Source: Hydractinia symbiolongicarpus (Eukaryota; Cnidaria; Hydrozoa; Anthoathecata; Hydractiniidae). From it: a DNA stretch of 64,000 nucleotides. Both the position numbers and the translations under genes were made by a program. The stretch is from contig NC_079880.1 in NCBI RefSeq assembly GCF_029227915.1, forward strand, positions 29,879,501 through 29,943,500. Direction: 5' to 3'. Below the pieces are notes generated by a model. It had not been told where the DNA came from. It did no database searches and saw nothing but the letters and a program-made list of their open reading frames with translations. Of the stretch, positions 11,142-21,847 are shown piece after piece (positions within the stretch are counted from its first letter, which is position 1; each line of letters starts with the position of its first letter).

Positions 11142-13930
11142 GATTCAACTTCTTTTATTCAGCGTCTCATCAAAAATGAAAACATTTTTAAAAACTACAA
11201 GTCTCATGGGCTTTAGTGATGAAAAAATAATTCAAAAAATTGTTCTGGAAATGAGTTTACTGACAGGGTACTTTCTTTGTATACATTCGACTATACGGGC
11301 CAAGCCCGTTATTTACGAGAAATCGCGGGTTTTCGTTTGCCGGCGATTAAACCTCTTTCGTTAAGCGTCTCATCAAAAATAAAAACATTTTTGAAAACTA
11401 CAAGTCTCATGCGTTTTTGTGGTGAAAAAAAAATTTAAAAAATCGTTTGGGAAATGAGTTTACTCCCTGGGTACTTTCTTTGTATAGTTTTGACTATAAG
11501 GGCCAAGCCCGGGATTTACGGGAAATCGCGGGTTTTCGTTTGCCGGCGATTAAACTTCTTTTATTCAGCGTCTCATCAAAAATGAAAACAATTTTGAAAA
11601 CTACAAGTCTTATGCGCTTTAGTGATGAAAAAATAATTTTAAAAATCGTTCTGGAAATGAGTTTACTCACAGGGTACTTTCTTTGTATACATTCGACTAT
11701 ACGGGCCAAGCCCGTTATTTACGAGAAATCGCGGGTTTTCGTTTGCCGGCGATTAAACCTCTTTCGTTAAGCGTCTCATCAAAAATAAAAACATTTTTGA
11801 AAACTACAAGTCTCATGCGTTTTTGTGGTGAAAAAAAAATTTAAAAAATCGTTCGGGAAATGAGTTTACTCCCTGGGTACTTTCTTTGTATAGTTTTGAC
11901 TATAAGGGCCAAGCCCGGGATTTACGGGAAATCGCGGGTTTTCGTTTGCCGGCGATTAAACTTCTTTTATTCAGCGTCTCATCAAAAATGAAAACAATTT
12001 TGAAAACTACAAGTCTTATGCGATTTAGTGATGAAAAAATAATTTTAAAAATCGTTCTGGAAATGAGTTTACTCACAGGGTACTTTCTTTGTATACATTC
12101 GACTATACGGGCCAAGCCCGGGATTTACGGGAAATCGCGGGTTTTCGTTTGCCGGCGATTAAACATCTTTTATTCAGCGTCTCATCAAAAATGAAAACAT
12201 TTTTGAAAAGTACAAGTCTCATGCGATTTAGTGGTGAAAAAATAATTTAAAAAATCGTTCCGGAAATGAGTTTACTCCCTGGGTACTTTCTTTGTATAGT
12301 TTTGACTATACGGGCCAAGCCCGGGATTTACGGGAAATCGCGGGTTTTCGTTTGCCGGCGATTAAACTTCTTTTATTCAGCGTCTCATCAAAAATGAAAA
12401 CAATTTTGAAAACTACAATTCTTATGCGTTTTAGTGATGAAAAAATAATTTAAAAAATCGTTCTGGAAATGAGTTTACTCACAGGGTACTTTCTTTGTAT
12501 AGTTTTGACTATAAAGGCCAAGCCCGGGATTTACGGGAAATCGCGGGTTTTCGTTTGCCGGCGATTAAACTTCTTTCGTTAAGCGTCTCATCAAAAATAA
12601 AAACATTTTTGAAAACTACAAGTCTCATGCGTTTTTGTGGTGAAAAAAAAATTTAAAAAATCGTTCGGGAAATGAGTTTACTCCCTGGGTACTTTCTTTG
12701 TATAGTTTTGACTATACGGGCCAAGCCCGGGATTTACGGGAAATCGCGGGTTTTCGTTTGCCGGCAATTAAACTTCTTTTATTCAGCGTCTCATCAAAAA
12801 TGAAAACAATTTTGAAAACTACAAGTCTTATGCGTTTTAGTGATGAAAAAATAATTTAAAAAATCGTTGTGGAAATGAGTTTACTCACAGGGTACTTTCT
12901 TTGTATACATTCGACTATACGGGCCAAGCCCGGGATTTACGGGAAATCGCGGGTTTTTGTTTGCCGGCGATTAAACATCTTTTATTCAGCGTCTCATCAA
13001 AAATGAAAACATTTTTGAAAACTACAAGTCTTATGCGTTTTAGTGATGAAAAAATAATTTTAAAAATCGTTCTGGAAATGAGTTTACTCACAGGGTACTT
13101 TCTTTGTATACATTCAACTATACGGGCCAAGCCCGGGATTTACGGGAAATCGCGGGTTTTCGTTTGCCGGCGATTAAACATCTTTTATTCAGCGTCTCAT
13201 CAAAAATGAAAACATTTTTGAAAACTACAAGTCTCATGCAATTTAGTGGTGTAAAAATAATTTAAAAAATCGTTCCGGAAATGAGTTTACTCCCTGGGTA
13301 CTTTCTTTGTATAGTTTTGACTATACGGGCCAAGCCCGGGATTTAGGGGAAATCGCGGGTTTTCGTTTGCCGGCGATTCAACTTCTTTTATTCAGCGTCT
13401 CATCAAAAATGAAAACATTTTTAAAAACTACAAGTCTCATGGGCTTTAGTGATGAAAAAATAATTCAAAAAATTGTTCTGGAAATGAGTTTACTGACAGG
13501 GTACTTTCTTTGTATACATTCGACTATACGGGCCAAGCCCGTTATTTACGAGAAATCGCGGGTTTTCGTTTGCCGGCGATTAAACCTCTTTCGTTAAGCG
13601 TCTCAACAAAAATAAAAACATTTTTGAAAACTACAAGTCTCATGCGTTTTTGTGGTGAAAAAAAAATTTAAAAAATCGTTCGGGAAATGAGTTTACTCCC
13701 TGGGTACTTTCTTTGTATAGTTTTGACTATAAGGGCCAAGCCCGGGATTTACGGGAAATCGCGGGTTTTCGTTTGCCGGCGATTAAACTTCTTTTATTCA
13801 GCGTCTCATCAAAAATGAAAACAATTTTGAAAACTACAAGTCTTATGCGTTTTAGTGATGAAAAAATAATTTAAAAAATCGTTCTGGAAAAGAGTTTACT
13901 CACAGGGTACTTTCTTTGTATAGTTTTGAC
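11142..13930 (+). repeat. 11-monomer duplication (offset 2233 bp)
   Basis: A rare monomer with GCGATTCAACTTC, ATGGGCTTTAGTGATG and TTACTGACAGGG occurs at 11142 and again at 13375, followed in both places by a monomer with CGTTAAGCGTCTCA and a GTATAGTTTTGACTATAAGG variant (11482 and 13715). All are 2233 bp apart, equal to eleven monomers. The blocks between them also repeat at 406 bp (for example 11494 and 11900). Confidence 0.75.
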
Positions 13931-15513
13931 TATAAAGGCCAAGCCCGGGATTTACGGGAAATCGCGGGTTTTCGTTTGCCGGCGATTAAACTTCTTTTAT
14001 TCAGCGTCTCATCAAAAATGAAAACAATTTTGAAAACTACAAGTCTTATGCGTTTTAGTGATGAAAAAATAATTTAAAAAATTGTTCTGGAAATGAATTT
14101 ACTCACAGGGTACTTTCTTTGTATACATTCGACTATACGGGCCAAGCCCGGGATTTACGGGAAATCGCGGGTTTTCGTTTGCCGGCGATTAAACATCTTT
14201 TATTCAGCGTCTCATCAAAAATGAAAACATTTTTGAAAACTAAAAGTCTCATGCGTTTTAGTGGTAAAAAAATAATTTAAAAAATCGTTCCGGAAATGAG
14301 TATACTCCCTGGGTACCTTCTTTGTATACTTTTGACTAGACGGGCCGAGTCCGGGATTTACAGGAAGTCGCGGGTTTTCGTTTGCCGGCGATTCAACTTC
14401 TTTTATTCAGCTTCTCATCAAAAATGAAAACATTTTTAAAAACTACAAGTCTCATGGGCTTTAGTGATGAAAAAATAATTTAAAAAATCGTTCTAGAAAT
14501 GAGTTTACTCCCTGGGTTTTTTCTTTGTATACTTTTGACTATACGGGCCAAGCCCGGGATTTACAGGAAATCGCGGGTTTTCGTTTGCCGGCGTTTAAAC
14601 TTCTATTATTCAGCGTCTCATCAAAAATGAAAACAATTTTGAAAACTACAAGTCTTATGCGTTTTAGTGATGAAAAAATAATTTAAAAAATCGTTCGGGA
14701 AAAGAGTTTACTCCCTGGGTACTTTCTTTGTATACTTTAGACTATACGGTCCAAGCCCGGGATTTACGGGAAATCGCGGGTTTTCGTTTGCCGGCGATTA
14801 AACTTCTTTTATTCAGCGTCTTATTAAAAATGAAAACATTTTTGAAAACTACAAGTCTTATGCGTTTTAGTGGTGAAAAAATGATTTAAAAAATCGTTCT
14901 GGAAATGAGTTAACTCACAGGGTACTTTCTTTGTATACTTTTGACTATACGGGCCAAGCCCGGGATTTACGGGAAATGGCGGGATTTCGTTTGCCGGCGA
15001 TTAAACTTTTTTTATTCAGTGTATCATCAGAAATGAAAACATTTTTGAAAACTACAAGTGTCATGCGTGTTAGTGGTGAAAAGATAATTTAAAAAATCGT
15101 TTTGGAAATGAGTTTACTCACAGGGTACTTTCTTTGTATACATTCGACTATACGGGCCAAGCCCGGAATTTACGGGAAATCGCGGGTTTTCGTTTGCCGG
15201 CGATTAAACCACTTTCATTAAGCGTCTCATCAAAAATGAAAACATTTCTGAAAACTACAAGTCTCATGCGTTTTAGTGGTGAAAAAATAATTTAAAAAAT
15301 CGTTCGGGAAATGAGTTTACTTCCTGGGTACTTTCTTTGTATACTTTTGACTATACGGGCCGAGTCCGGGATTTACGGGAAGTCGCGGGTTTTCGTTTGC
15401 CGGCGATTAAACTTCTTTTATTCAGCGTCTCATAAAAAATGAAAACATTTTTGAAAACTACAAGTCTCATGGGCTTTAGTGGTGAAAAAATAATTTAAAA
15501 AATCGTTCGGGAA

Positions 15514-18249
15514 ATGAGTTTACACCCTGATGCTCAATTTAAGTTAGATAATTACGCAATTCTGAGGAAAGATAGAAATGGACATGGTGGCGGTATTTTA
15601 CTCTATATAAATGAAAATATTCCCTTCAAAGTGTTGCGAAAATATACTTTACCGGATGATATCGAAGTTTTAGTTGTCGAAATAAATCTTCGAAAACGCA
15701 AATGGCTTTTAATCGGTGCATATAAACCACCGTTACAAAAAAATTACTACTTTTTAACTCAAATCGCAAATGTATTGATTTCACATCTCAACTATCACGA
15801 AAACATCATAATTATGGGTGATTTAAACATGGAAATAAGTGACACAGATTTCGATAACTTCATTTCAACATACGACCTCCATAGACTAATCAAATCACCA
15901 ACCTGCTTTAAGTCAAGTACTTCGCCTTCTTGCATTGATCACATATTAACAAATCAACCAAATTTCTTTAAAAATAGTGTAACAATCGAAACTGGCATAT
16001 CAGATTGGCATTTATTTGTTGGAAGTGTGATGAGAATGAACGTGATTAAAGGCGACCCAATTGTGAAACACTACAGAAATTACAACAAAATTGACTACTT
16101 TGATTTTGAAAGAACATTATCAATGAACTTTTTGAAATTACTTGAGAACAATTACGACTTTAACCAATTCAATTTATGCATCACGTCTACGCTAAACCAT
16201 TTTGCACCATTGAAAAAGAAAATACTAAGATTCAATAACGCACCTTTTATCACCAAGGAGCTTCGCAAAGCTATTATGCACAGATCCAAACTTCGTCGCA
16301 TATATAACAAATCACGATCAAAAGAAAATTGGTCCAACTTCACTAGACAGAGAAACTACTGTGTTTCCTTATTACGAAAAACCAGACGTTCGTATTTCAA
16401 GGGTTTACGTATGACAAGCATTACTGATAATAAAAAGTTCTGGAAGTCTGTCAAGCCATTGTTTTCAAACGTTAGTTATAACACCAACAAAATTATCTTA
16501 ATCGAGAAAGAAAAAATAGTCACCGACGAACAAAAATTATGCAAAATCTTCAATGAATATTACACCAACATCACGAAAAATTTACCAATCAAACCAAACG
16601 ATGATACACATACAGCAACCATTCACGATGCAATCCACTCGTATACTAATCACATCAGTATTTTGAAAATTCGTGAAAATGTGGGTTATGATGAAAAGTT
16701 CTATTTTTCGCTGGTTGAACAGCCTGATGTTCTCAAAGTCATCAAAGACATGGATGCAAAGAAATCTTCTGTTAGTGGTGATTTTCCAGTTTTTATGTTG
16801 AAAAAGTTTAGTCATATCTTTGTTCCTATCCTCACTAATATTATAAATTTTTGTTTACAGTCTAATATTTTTCCTGATGTTTTAAAACTTGCAGAGGTTA
16901 TACCTGTTTTTAAGAAGGATGACTGTAATGATAAGGAGAACTATAGACCTGTTAGCTTGCTTCCCTGTTTATCAAAGGTTTTTGAAAGAATTATTCTTAA
17001 TCAAATGCACACTTTTATGCATGACAAACTCAGCCCTCATCTATCAGGCTTCAGAAAGGGTTATAATACACAATATGCTCTCATTCGAATGATTGAACAA
17101 TGGAAAAGCACACTTGATAATAAGGGTGTAGTTGGAGCAGTGCTAATGGACCTTTCAAAAGCTTTTGATACTATCAACCATGATTTGCTTATTGCAAAGC
17201 TGCATGCCTATGGTTTTTCTGAATCTTCTTTATTATTTATTCACTCATACTTGAAAAATCGTTTTCAGAGAACCAGAATAAATTCTTCTTTTAGCGAATG
17301 GCTTCCTCTTCAAGTTGGAGTTCCACAAGGATCAATCTTAGGACCTCCTTTCTTCAATTATTCTATAAACGATTTATTCTGGTTCATTATTCAATCATCC
17401 CTTTGTAACTTTGCAGATGATAACACCTTATATGCTTGTGAAAATTCATTAGAAGATGTAAAACAAACACTGCTTACTAATTTGGTCATAGTTAATAATT
17501 GGTTTTATGAAAACTACTTAGCAATAAATTTGAAAAAGTATCAATATATTGTATTAGGTCATCACGATGAAAGTTTGATATTTAACCATTTGAAAATTGC
17601 GTGTAAATCGTCTGTAGTGCTTCTTGGTGTTACGATTGACTCGAGACTAAACTTTCATTCGCATGTCAAAAACATCTGTAATAAGGCTAGTAGGAAACTC
17701 AACGTGCTTCAAAGGATATCTTCCTTTTTGACACCCAAGATGAAGCGTTTTCTCTTCAATTCATTTATTTTGTCTCAGTTTTCTTACTGTCCCTTAGTAT
17801 GGATGTTTTGTGGAAAAGTTGCGAATAATCGAATCAATCGTATTCATGAACGTTGTCTAAGAATCATACAGGACGATATAAATGGCAGTTACGATGAACT
17901 TTTATCTTTATGTAATGTTAAAAATATTCACATCATCAATTTACAGAATTTAATGAAAGAGGTTTACAAATTTTTAAATGGATTGTCACCTCTATATATG
18001 AACGAGATATTTTCTGTTAGGGAAAACAAGTACAACCTTCGTTGCTTTAATTTGATCAGGCGACCAACTTGTCGGACAACGTACTATGGCTTAAATACTT
18101 TATCAAATATTGCAGGGAAGCTATGGATATCTGTGCCTGACGCTACAAAGAATGCTCCTTCTCTCGAAGCCTTCCGTAGCTCAATAAAATTTTGGGAAGG
18201 TGATGTTTGCACCTGTAAAATATGCATGGATATACCATACATATTTTAA
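15514..18249 (+). CDS. LINE endonuclease-reverse transcriptase polyprotein, N-terminally truncated
   Basis: A 911-codon frame without stop or frameshift. The ATG at 15514 belongs to the satellite: the first five residues are satellite-encoded, residue 6 straddles the junction, and retrotransposon sequence follows, so this is not the native start. Residues about 7-170 are the C-terminal two-thirds of an EEP-type apurinic endonuclease (GGG-rich strand near 25-30, GDLN at 102-105, IDHI at 141-144, SDWH at 163-166); the first catalytic motifs are lost, so cleavage activity is unlikely. The RT lies at about 455-705: NYRPVSLLP (476-484), motif A with Asp546 and AFD (550-552), PQGSILGP (604-611) and catalytic FADD (633-636). 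LGVTID follows at 704-709. The C-terminus has closely spaced cysteines (899, 901, 904), typical of such elements. Two sites look unusual: GPPFF after motif B, where GPLLF is common, and KKYQY, where a Cys is common near motif D. These may be decay. Confidence 0.88.
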   Translation: MSLHPDAQFKLDNYAILRKDRNGHGGGILLYINENIPFKVLRKYTLPDDIEVLVVEINLRKRKWLLIGAYKPPLQKNYYFLTQIANVLISHLNYHENIIIMGDLNMEISDTDFDNFISTYDLHRLIKSPTCFKSSTSPSCIDHILTNQPNFFKNSVTIETGISDWHLFVGSVMRMNVIKGDPIVKHYRNYNKIDYFDFERTLSMNFLKLLENNYDFNQFNLCITSTLNHFAPLKKKILRFNNAPFITKELRKAIMHRSKLRRIYNKSRSKENWSNFTRQRNYCVSLLRKTRRSYFKGLRMTSITDNKKFWKSVKPLFSNVSYNTNKIILIEKEKIVTDEQKLCKIFNEYYTNITKNLPIKPNDDTHTATIHDAIHSYTNHISILKIRENVGYDEKFYFSLVEQPDVLKVIKDMDAKKSSVSGDFPVFMLKKFSHIFVPILTNIINFCLQSNIFPDVLKLAEVIPVFKKDDCNDKENYRPVSLLPCLSKVFERIILNQMHTFMHDKLSPHLSGFRKGYNTQYALIRMIEQWKSTLDNKGVVGAVLMDLSKAFDTINHDLLIAKLHAYGFSESSLLFIHSYLKNRFQRTRINSSFSEWLPLQVGVPQGSILGPPFFNYSINDLFWFIIQSSLCNFADDNTLYACENSLEDVKQTLLTNLVIVNNWFYENYLAINLKKYQYIVLGHHDESLIFNHLKIACKSSVVLLGVTIDSRLNFHSHVKNICNKASRKLNVLQRISSFLTPKMKRFLFNSFILSQFSYCPLVWMFCGKVANNRINRIHERCLRIIQDDINGSYDELLSLCNVKNIHIINLQNLMKEVYKFLNGLSPLYMNEIFSVRENKYNLRCFNLIRRPTCRTTYYGLNTLSNIAGKLWISVPDATKNAPSLEAFRSSIKFWEGDVCTCKICMDIPYIF
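15525..15529. repeat. 5' target-site duplication of the LINE
   Basis: CCCTG at 15525-15529 is the last satellite sequence before the LINE. The same CCCTG at 18410-18414 restarts the satellite at exactly the next expected base (CCCTGGGTACTTTC). A preceding A could extend it to ACCCTG, but it merges with the A-rich tail on the 3' side. A 5-6 bp duplication with no satellite loss is the signature of target-primed retrotransposition. Confidence 0.8.
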
Positions 18250-18409
18250 CTTTACTTATTTATTTATTTATTTTTCTTATTTTTTATCGCTGTTTGCCTT
18301 GTTTTACGTTTTGTTGTCGATTTAAATTAGTTATTTAAATACTATTGTATCTATCGACGTTAAATAAAGAGAAAATCAAAAATCAAAAAAAAAAAAAAAA
18401 TCAAAAAAA
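15530..18409 (+). mobile_element. 5'-truncated non-LTR retrotransposon (LINE, CR1/L2/Jockey-like)
   Basis: This 2.88-kb insertion interrupts one satellite monomer. It starts inside an endonuclease coding region, continues through a reverse transcriptase and a C-terminal Cys motif, then has a 3' UTR of about 120 bp with a TTTA/ATTT-rich start, an AATAAA at 18363-18368 and an A-rich tail. There are no LTRs. The first ORF of a full element and the N-terminal part of the endonuclease are missing, as expected from incomplete reverse transcription. The architecture (apurinic endonuclease then RT, Cys-rich C-terminus) fits the CR1/L2/Jockey side of the LINE tree; the exact clade cannot be fixed without a tree. 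The undamaged frame suggests a fairly recent insertion, older than or contemporary with local array turnover. Confidence 0.93.
18250..18409 (+). other. LINE 3' UTR, polyadenylation signal and A-rich tail
   Basis: After the TAA stop (18247-18249) comes a run of TTTA repeats, a T-rich stretch, and AATAAA at 18363-18368. The end is a tail made of irregular TCAAAA units and a long A run to 18409, directly abutting the satellite. The tail polarity confirms + strand insertion. Confidence 0.85.
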
Positions 18410-18414
18410 CCCTG
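18410..18414. repeat. 3' target-site duplication of the LINE
   Basis: CCCTG immediately after the A-rich tail, matching 15525-15529 and continuing into GGTACTTTC at the correct phase of the satellite monomer. Confidence 0.8.
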
Positions 18415-19418
18415 GGTACTTTCTTTGTATACTTTTGACTTTACGAGCCGAGTCCGGGATTTACGGGAAATGGCGGGTTTTTGTTTGCCGGCAATTAAGC
18501 TTCTTTTATTCAGCGTCTCATCAAAAATGAAAACATTTTTGAAAACTACAAGTCTCATGCGTTTTAGTGGTGAAAAAATAATATAAAAAATCGTTCGGGA
18601 AAGGAGTTTACTCCCCGGGTACTTTCTTTGTATACCTTTGACAATACGGGCCAAGCCCGGGATTTACATGAAATGGCGTGTTTTCGTTTGCCAGCAATTA
18701 AACTTCTTTTATTCAGTGTCTCATCAAAAATGAAAACATTTTTGAAAACTACAAGTCTCATGCGTTTTAGTAGTGAAAAGATAATTTAAAAAATCGTTTT
18801 GGAAATGAGTTTACTCACAGGGTACTTTCTTTGTATACATTCCACTATACGGACCAAGCCCGGGATTTACGGGAAATCGCGGGTTTTCGCTTGCCGGCGA
18901 TTAAACCACCTTCATTAAGCGTCTCATCAAAAATGAAAACATTTCTGAAAACTACAAGTCTCACGCGTTTTAGTGGTGAAAAAAGAATTTAAAAAATCGT
19001 TTGGGAAATGAGTTTACTCCCTGGGTACTTTCTTTGTATACTTTTGACTACACGGACCGAGTCCGGGGTTTACAGGAAGTCGCGGGTTTTCGTTTGCCGG
19101 CGATTAAACTTTTTTAATTCAGCGTCTCATTAAAAATGAAAACATTTTTAAAAACTACAAGTCTCATGGGCTTTAGTGGTGAAATAATAATTTAAAAAAT
19201 CGTTCGGGAAATGAGTTTACACCCTGGGTACTTTCTTTGTATACTTTTGACTATACGGGCCGAGTCCGGGATTTACGGGAAGTCGCGGGTTTTCGTTTGC
19301 CGGCGATTAAACTTCTTTTATTCAGCGTCTCATCAAAAATGAAAACATTTTTGAAAAATACAAGTCTCATGCGTTTTAGTGGCGAAAAGATAATTTAAAA
19401 AATCGTTTGGGAAATGAG
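18410..19418 (+). repeat. 203-bp satellite, last five forward monomers
   Basis: The forward array resumes in phase after the LINE and runs about five monomers, with GTATAC and GCCGGC landmarks in order. It includes both TCCCTGGG-type and TCACAGGG-type units. The last unit stops after GAAATGAG at 19411-19418, where orientation flips. Confidence 0.95.
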
Positions 19419-19445
19419 CCCGTATAGTCGAATTGGCCCGTATAG
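19419..19445. other. Satellite inversion junction with 18-bp filler duplication
   Basis: Forward satellite ends at GAAATGAG (19411-19418). The next bases are CCCGTATAGTCGAAT (19419-19433), followed by TTGGCCCGTATAGTCGAAT, where the same motif restarts at 19437. From TTGG onward (19433) the sequence is a normal reverse-oriented monomer. The first CCCGTATAGTCGAA is therefore an extra copy, offset by 18 bp. There is no palindromic arm: the two orientations meet at different monomer phases. This fits an inversion or end-joining event with templated filler. Confidence 0.9.
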
Positions 19446-19639
19446 TCGAATGTATACAAAGTAAGTACCCTGTGAGTAAACTCATTTCCAGAACGATTTT
19501 TTAAATTATTTTTTCACCACTAAAACGCATAAGACTTGTAGTTTTTAAAAATATTTTCATTTTTGATGAGATGCTGAATAAAGGAGGTTTAATCGCCGGT
19601 AAACGAAAACCCGCAATTTCCCGCAAATCCCAGGCTTTG

Positions 19640-20860
19640 CCCGTATAGTCAAAAGTCTACAAAGAAAGTACCCAGGTAGTAAACTCATTTCCCGAACGAT
19701 TTTTTAATTTATTTTTTCACCACTAAAACACATGAGACTTGTAGTTTTCAAAAATGTTTTCATTTTTGATGAGACGCTGAATAAAAGAAGTTTAATCGCC
19801 GGCAAACGAAAACCTTTGATTTTTCTATAAATCCCGGACTCGGCCCGTATAGTCAAAAGTATACAAAGAAAGTACCCAGGTAGTAAACTCATTTCCCGAA
19901 CGATTTTTTAATTTATTTTTTCACCACTAAAACACATGAGACTTGTAGTTTTCAAAAATGTTTTCATTTTTGATGAGACGCTGAATAAAAGAAGTTTAAT
20001 CGCCGGCAAACGAAAACCCGCCATTTCCCGTAAACCCCGGACTCGGCCCGTATAATCAAAAGTATACAAAGAAAGTAGCCAGGGAGTAAACTCATTTCCC
20101 GAACGATTTTTTAAATTATTTTTTCACCACTAAAACGCATGAGACTTGTAGTTTTCAAAAATGTTTTCATTTTTGATGAGACGCTGAATAAAAGAAGTTT
20201 AATCGCCGGCAAACGAAAACCCGCGACTTCCCGTAAATCCCGGACTCGGCCCGTATAGTCAAAAGTCTACAAAGAAAGTACCCAGGTAGTAAACTCATTT
20301 CCCGAACGATTTTTTAATTTATTTTTTCACCACTAAAACACATGAGACTTGTAGTTTTCAAAAATGTTTTCACTTTTGATGAGACGCTGAATAAAAGAAG
20401 TTTAATCGCCGGCAAACGAAAACCTTCGATTTTTCTATAAATCCCGGACTCGGCCCGTATAGTCAAAAGTATACAAAGAAAGTACCCAGGTAGTAAACTC
20501 ATTTCCCGAACGATTTTTTAATTTATTTTTTCACCACTAAAACGCATGAGACTTGTAGTTTTCAAAAATGTTTTCATTTTTGATGAGACGCTGAATAAAA
20601 GAAGTTTAATCGCCGGCAAACGAAAACCCGCCATTTCCCGTAAACCCCGGACTCGGCCCGTATAATCAAAAGTATACAAAGAAAGTAGCCAGGGAGTAAA
20701 CTCATTTCCCGAACGACTTTTCAAATTAATTTTTTCACCACTAAAACGCATGACACTTGTAGTTTTCAAAAATGTTTTCATTTTTGATGAGACGCTGAAT
20801 AAAAGAAGTTTAATCGCCGGCAAACGAAAACCCGCGACTTCCCGTAAATCCCGGACTCGG
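19640..20860 (-). repeat. 3-monomer higher-order repeat x 2 (610 bp)
   Basis: A private variant, GATTTTTCTATAAATCC, occurs near 19817 and 20427, and AAAAGTCTACAAAG near 19649 and 20259. Both steps are 610 bp. Three monomers are repeated in order with a few substitutions. Confidence 0.85.
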
Positions 20861-21847
20861 CCCGTATAGTCAAAAGTATACAAAGAAAGTACCCAGGGAG
20901 TAAACTCATTTCCCGAACGATTTCTTAAATTATTTTTTCACCACTAAAACGCATGAGACTTGTAGTTTTCAGAAATGTTTTCATTTGTGATGAGACGCTT
21001 AATGAAAGTGGTTTAATCGCCGGCAAACGAAAACTTGCGATTTCCCGTAAATCCCGGGCTTGGCCCGTATAGTCGAATGTATACAAAGAAAGTACCCTGT
21101 GAGTAAACTCATTTCCAAAACGATTTTTTAAATTATCTTTTCACCACTAAAACGCATGAGACTTGTAGTTTTCAAAAATGTTTTCATTTTTGATGAGACG
21201 CTGAATGAAAGAAGTTTAATCGCCGGCAAACGAAAACCTGCGATTTCCCGAAAATCCTGGATCCGGCCCGTATAGTCAAAAGCATACAAAGAAAGTACCC
21301 AGGGTGTAAACTCATTTCCCGAACGATTTTTTAAATTATTATTTCACCACTAAAGCCCATGAGACTTGTAGTTTTCAAAAATGTTTTCATTTTTAATGAG
21401 ACGCTGAATTAAAGAAGTTTAATCGCCGGCAAACAAAAAACCGCGACTTCCTGTAAACCCCGGACTCGGCCCGTGTAGTCAAAAGTATACAAAGAAAGTA
21501 CCCAGGGAGTAAACTCATTTCCCGAACGATTTTTTAAATTATTTTTTCACCACTAAAACGCGTGAGACTTGTAGTTTTCAGAAATGTTTTCATTTTTGAT
21601 GAGACGCTTAATGAAAGTGGTTTAATCGCCGGCAAACGAAAACCCGCGATTTTCCGTAAATCCCTGGCTTGGCCCGCATAGTCAAAGGTATACAAAGAAA
21701 GTACCCAGGGAGTAAACTCATTTCCCGAACGATTTTTTATACTATTTTTTCACTACTAAAACGCATGAGACTTGTAGTTTTCAAAAATGTTTTCATTTTT
21801 GATGAGACGCTGAATAAAAGAAGTTTAATCGCCGGCAAACGAAAACC

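Larger units (their letters stand above)
1..15529 (+). repeat. 203-bp satellite array, forward-orientation arm
   Basis: About 76 head-to-tail monomers. The landmark GAAATGAG recurs at 121, 325, 528, 730, 933 and 1135, giving steps of 204, 203, 202, 203 and 202 bp. In this orientation each monomer reads: GAAATGAG, a GTATAC palindrome, four spaced GGG tracts, GCCGGCGATTAAAC, then an A/T-rich half with A-tracts ending before the next GAAATGAG. Monomers differ by scattered substitutions and 1-2 bp indels. One class carries TCCCTGGG after GAAATGAG and another carries TCACAGGG; between about 4 and 15 kb the two often alternate. No host gene is seen. Reading frames of 60-125 codons recur because the monomer happens to be open in some frames. 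Satellite identity is certain; a centromeric or heterochromatic role is inference. Confidence 0.98.

Noticed and set aside
16152-16815. Short reverse-strand frames within the LINE
   Set aside because: They are antisense shadows of the continuous 911-codon reverse transcriptase frame and have no recognisable domain.
15530-18409. An LTR retrotransposon or endogenous virus
   Set aside because: There are no terminal repeats, protease, integrase or envelope. The endonuclease plus RT order, A-rich tail and short target-site duplication indicate a non-LTR element.
19400-19460. A palindromic or fold-back origin at the orientation switch
   Set aside because: The sequences on each side are not mirror copies at the junction; they meet at different monomer phases with a short direct filler repeat instead.
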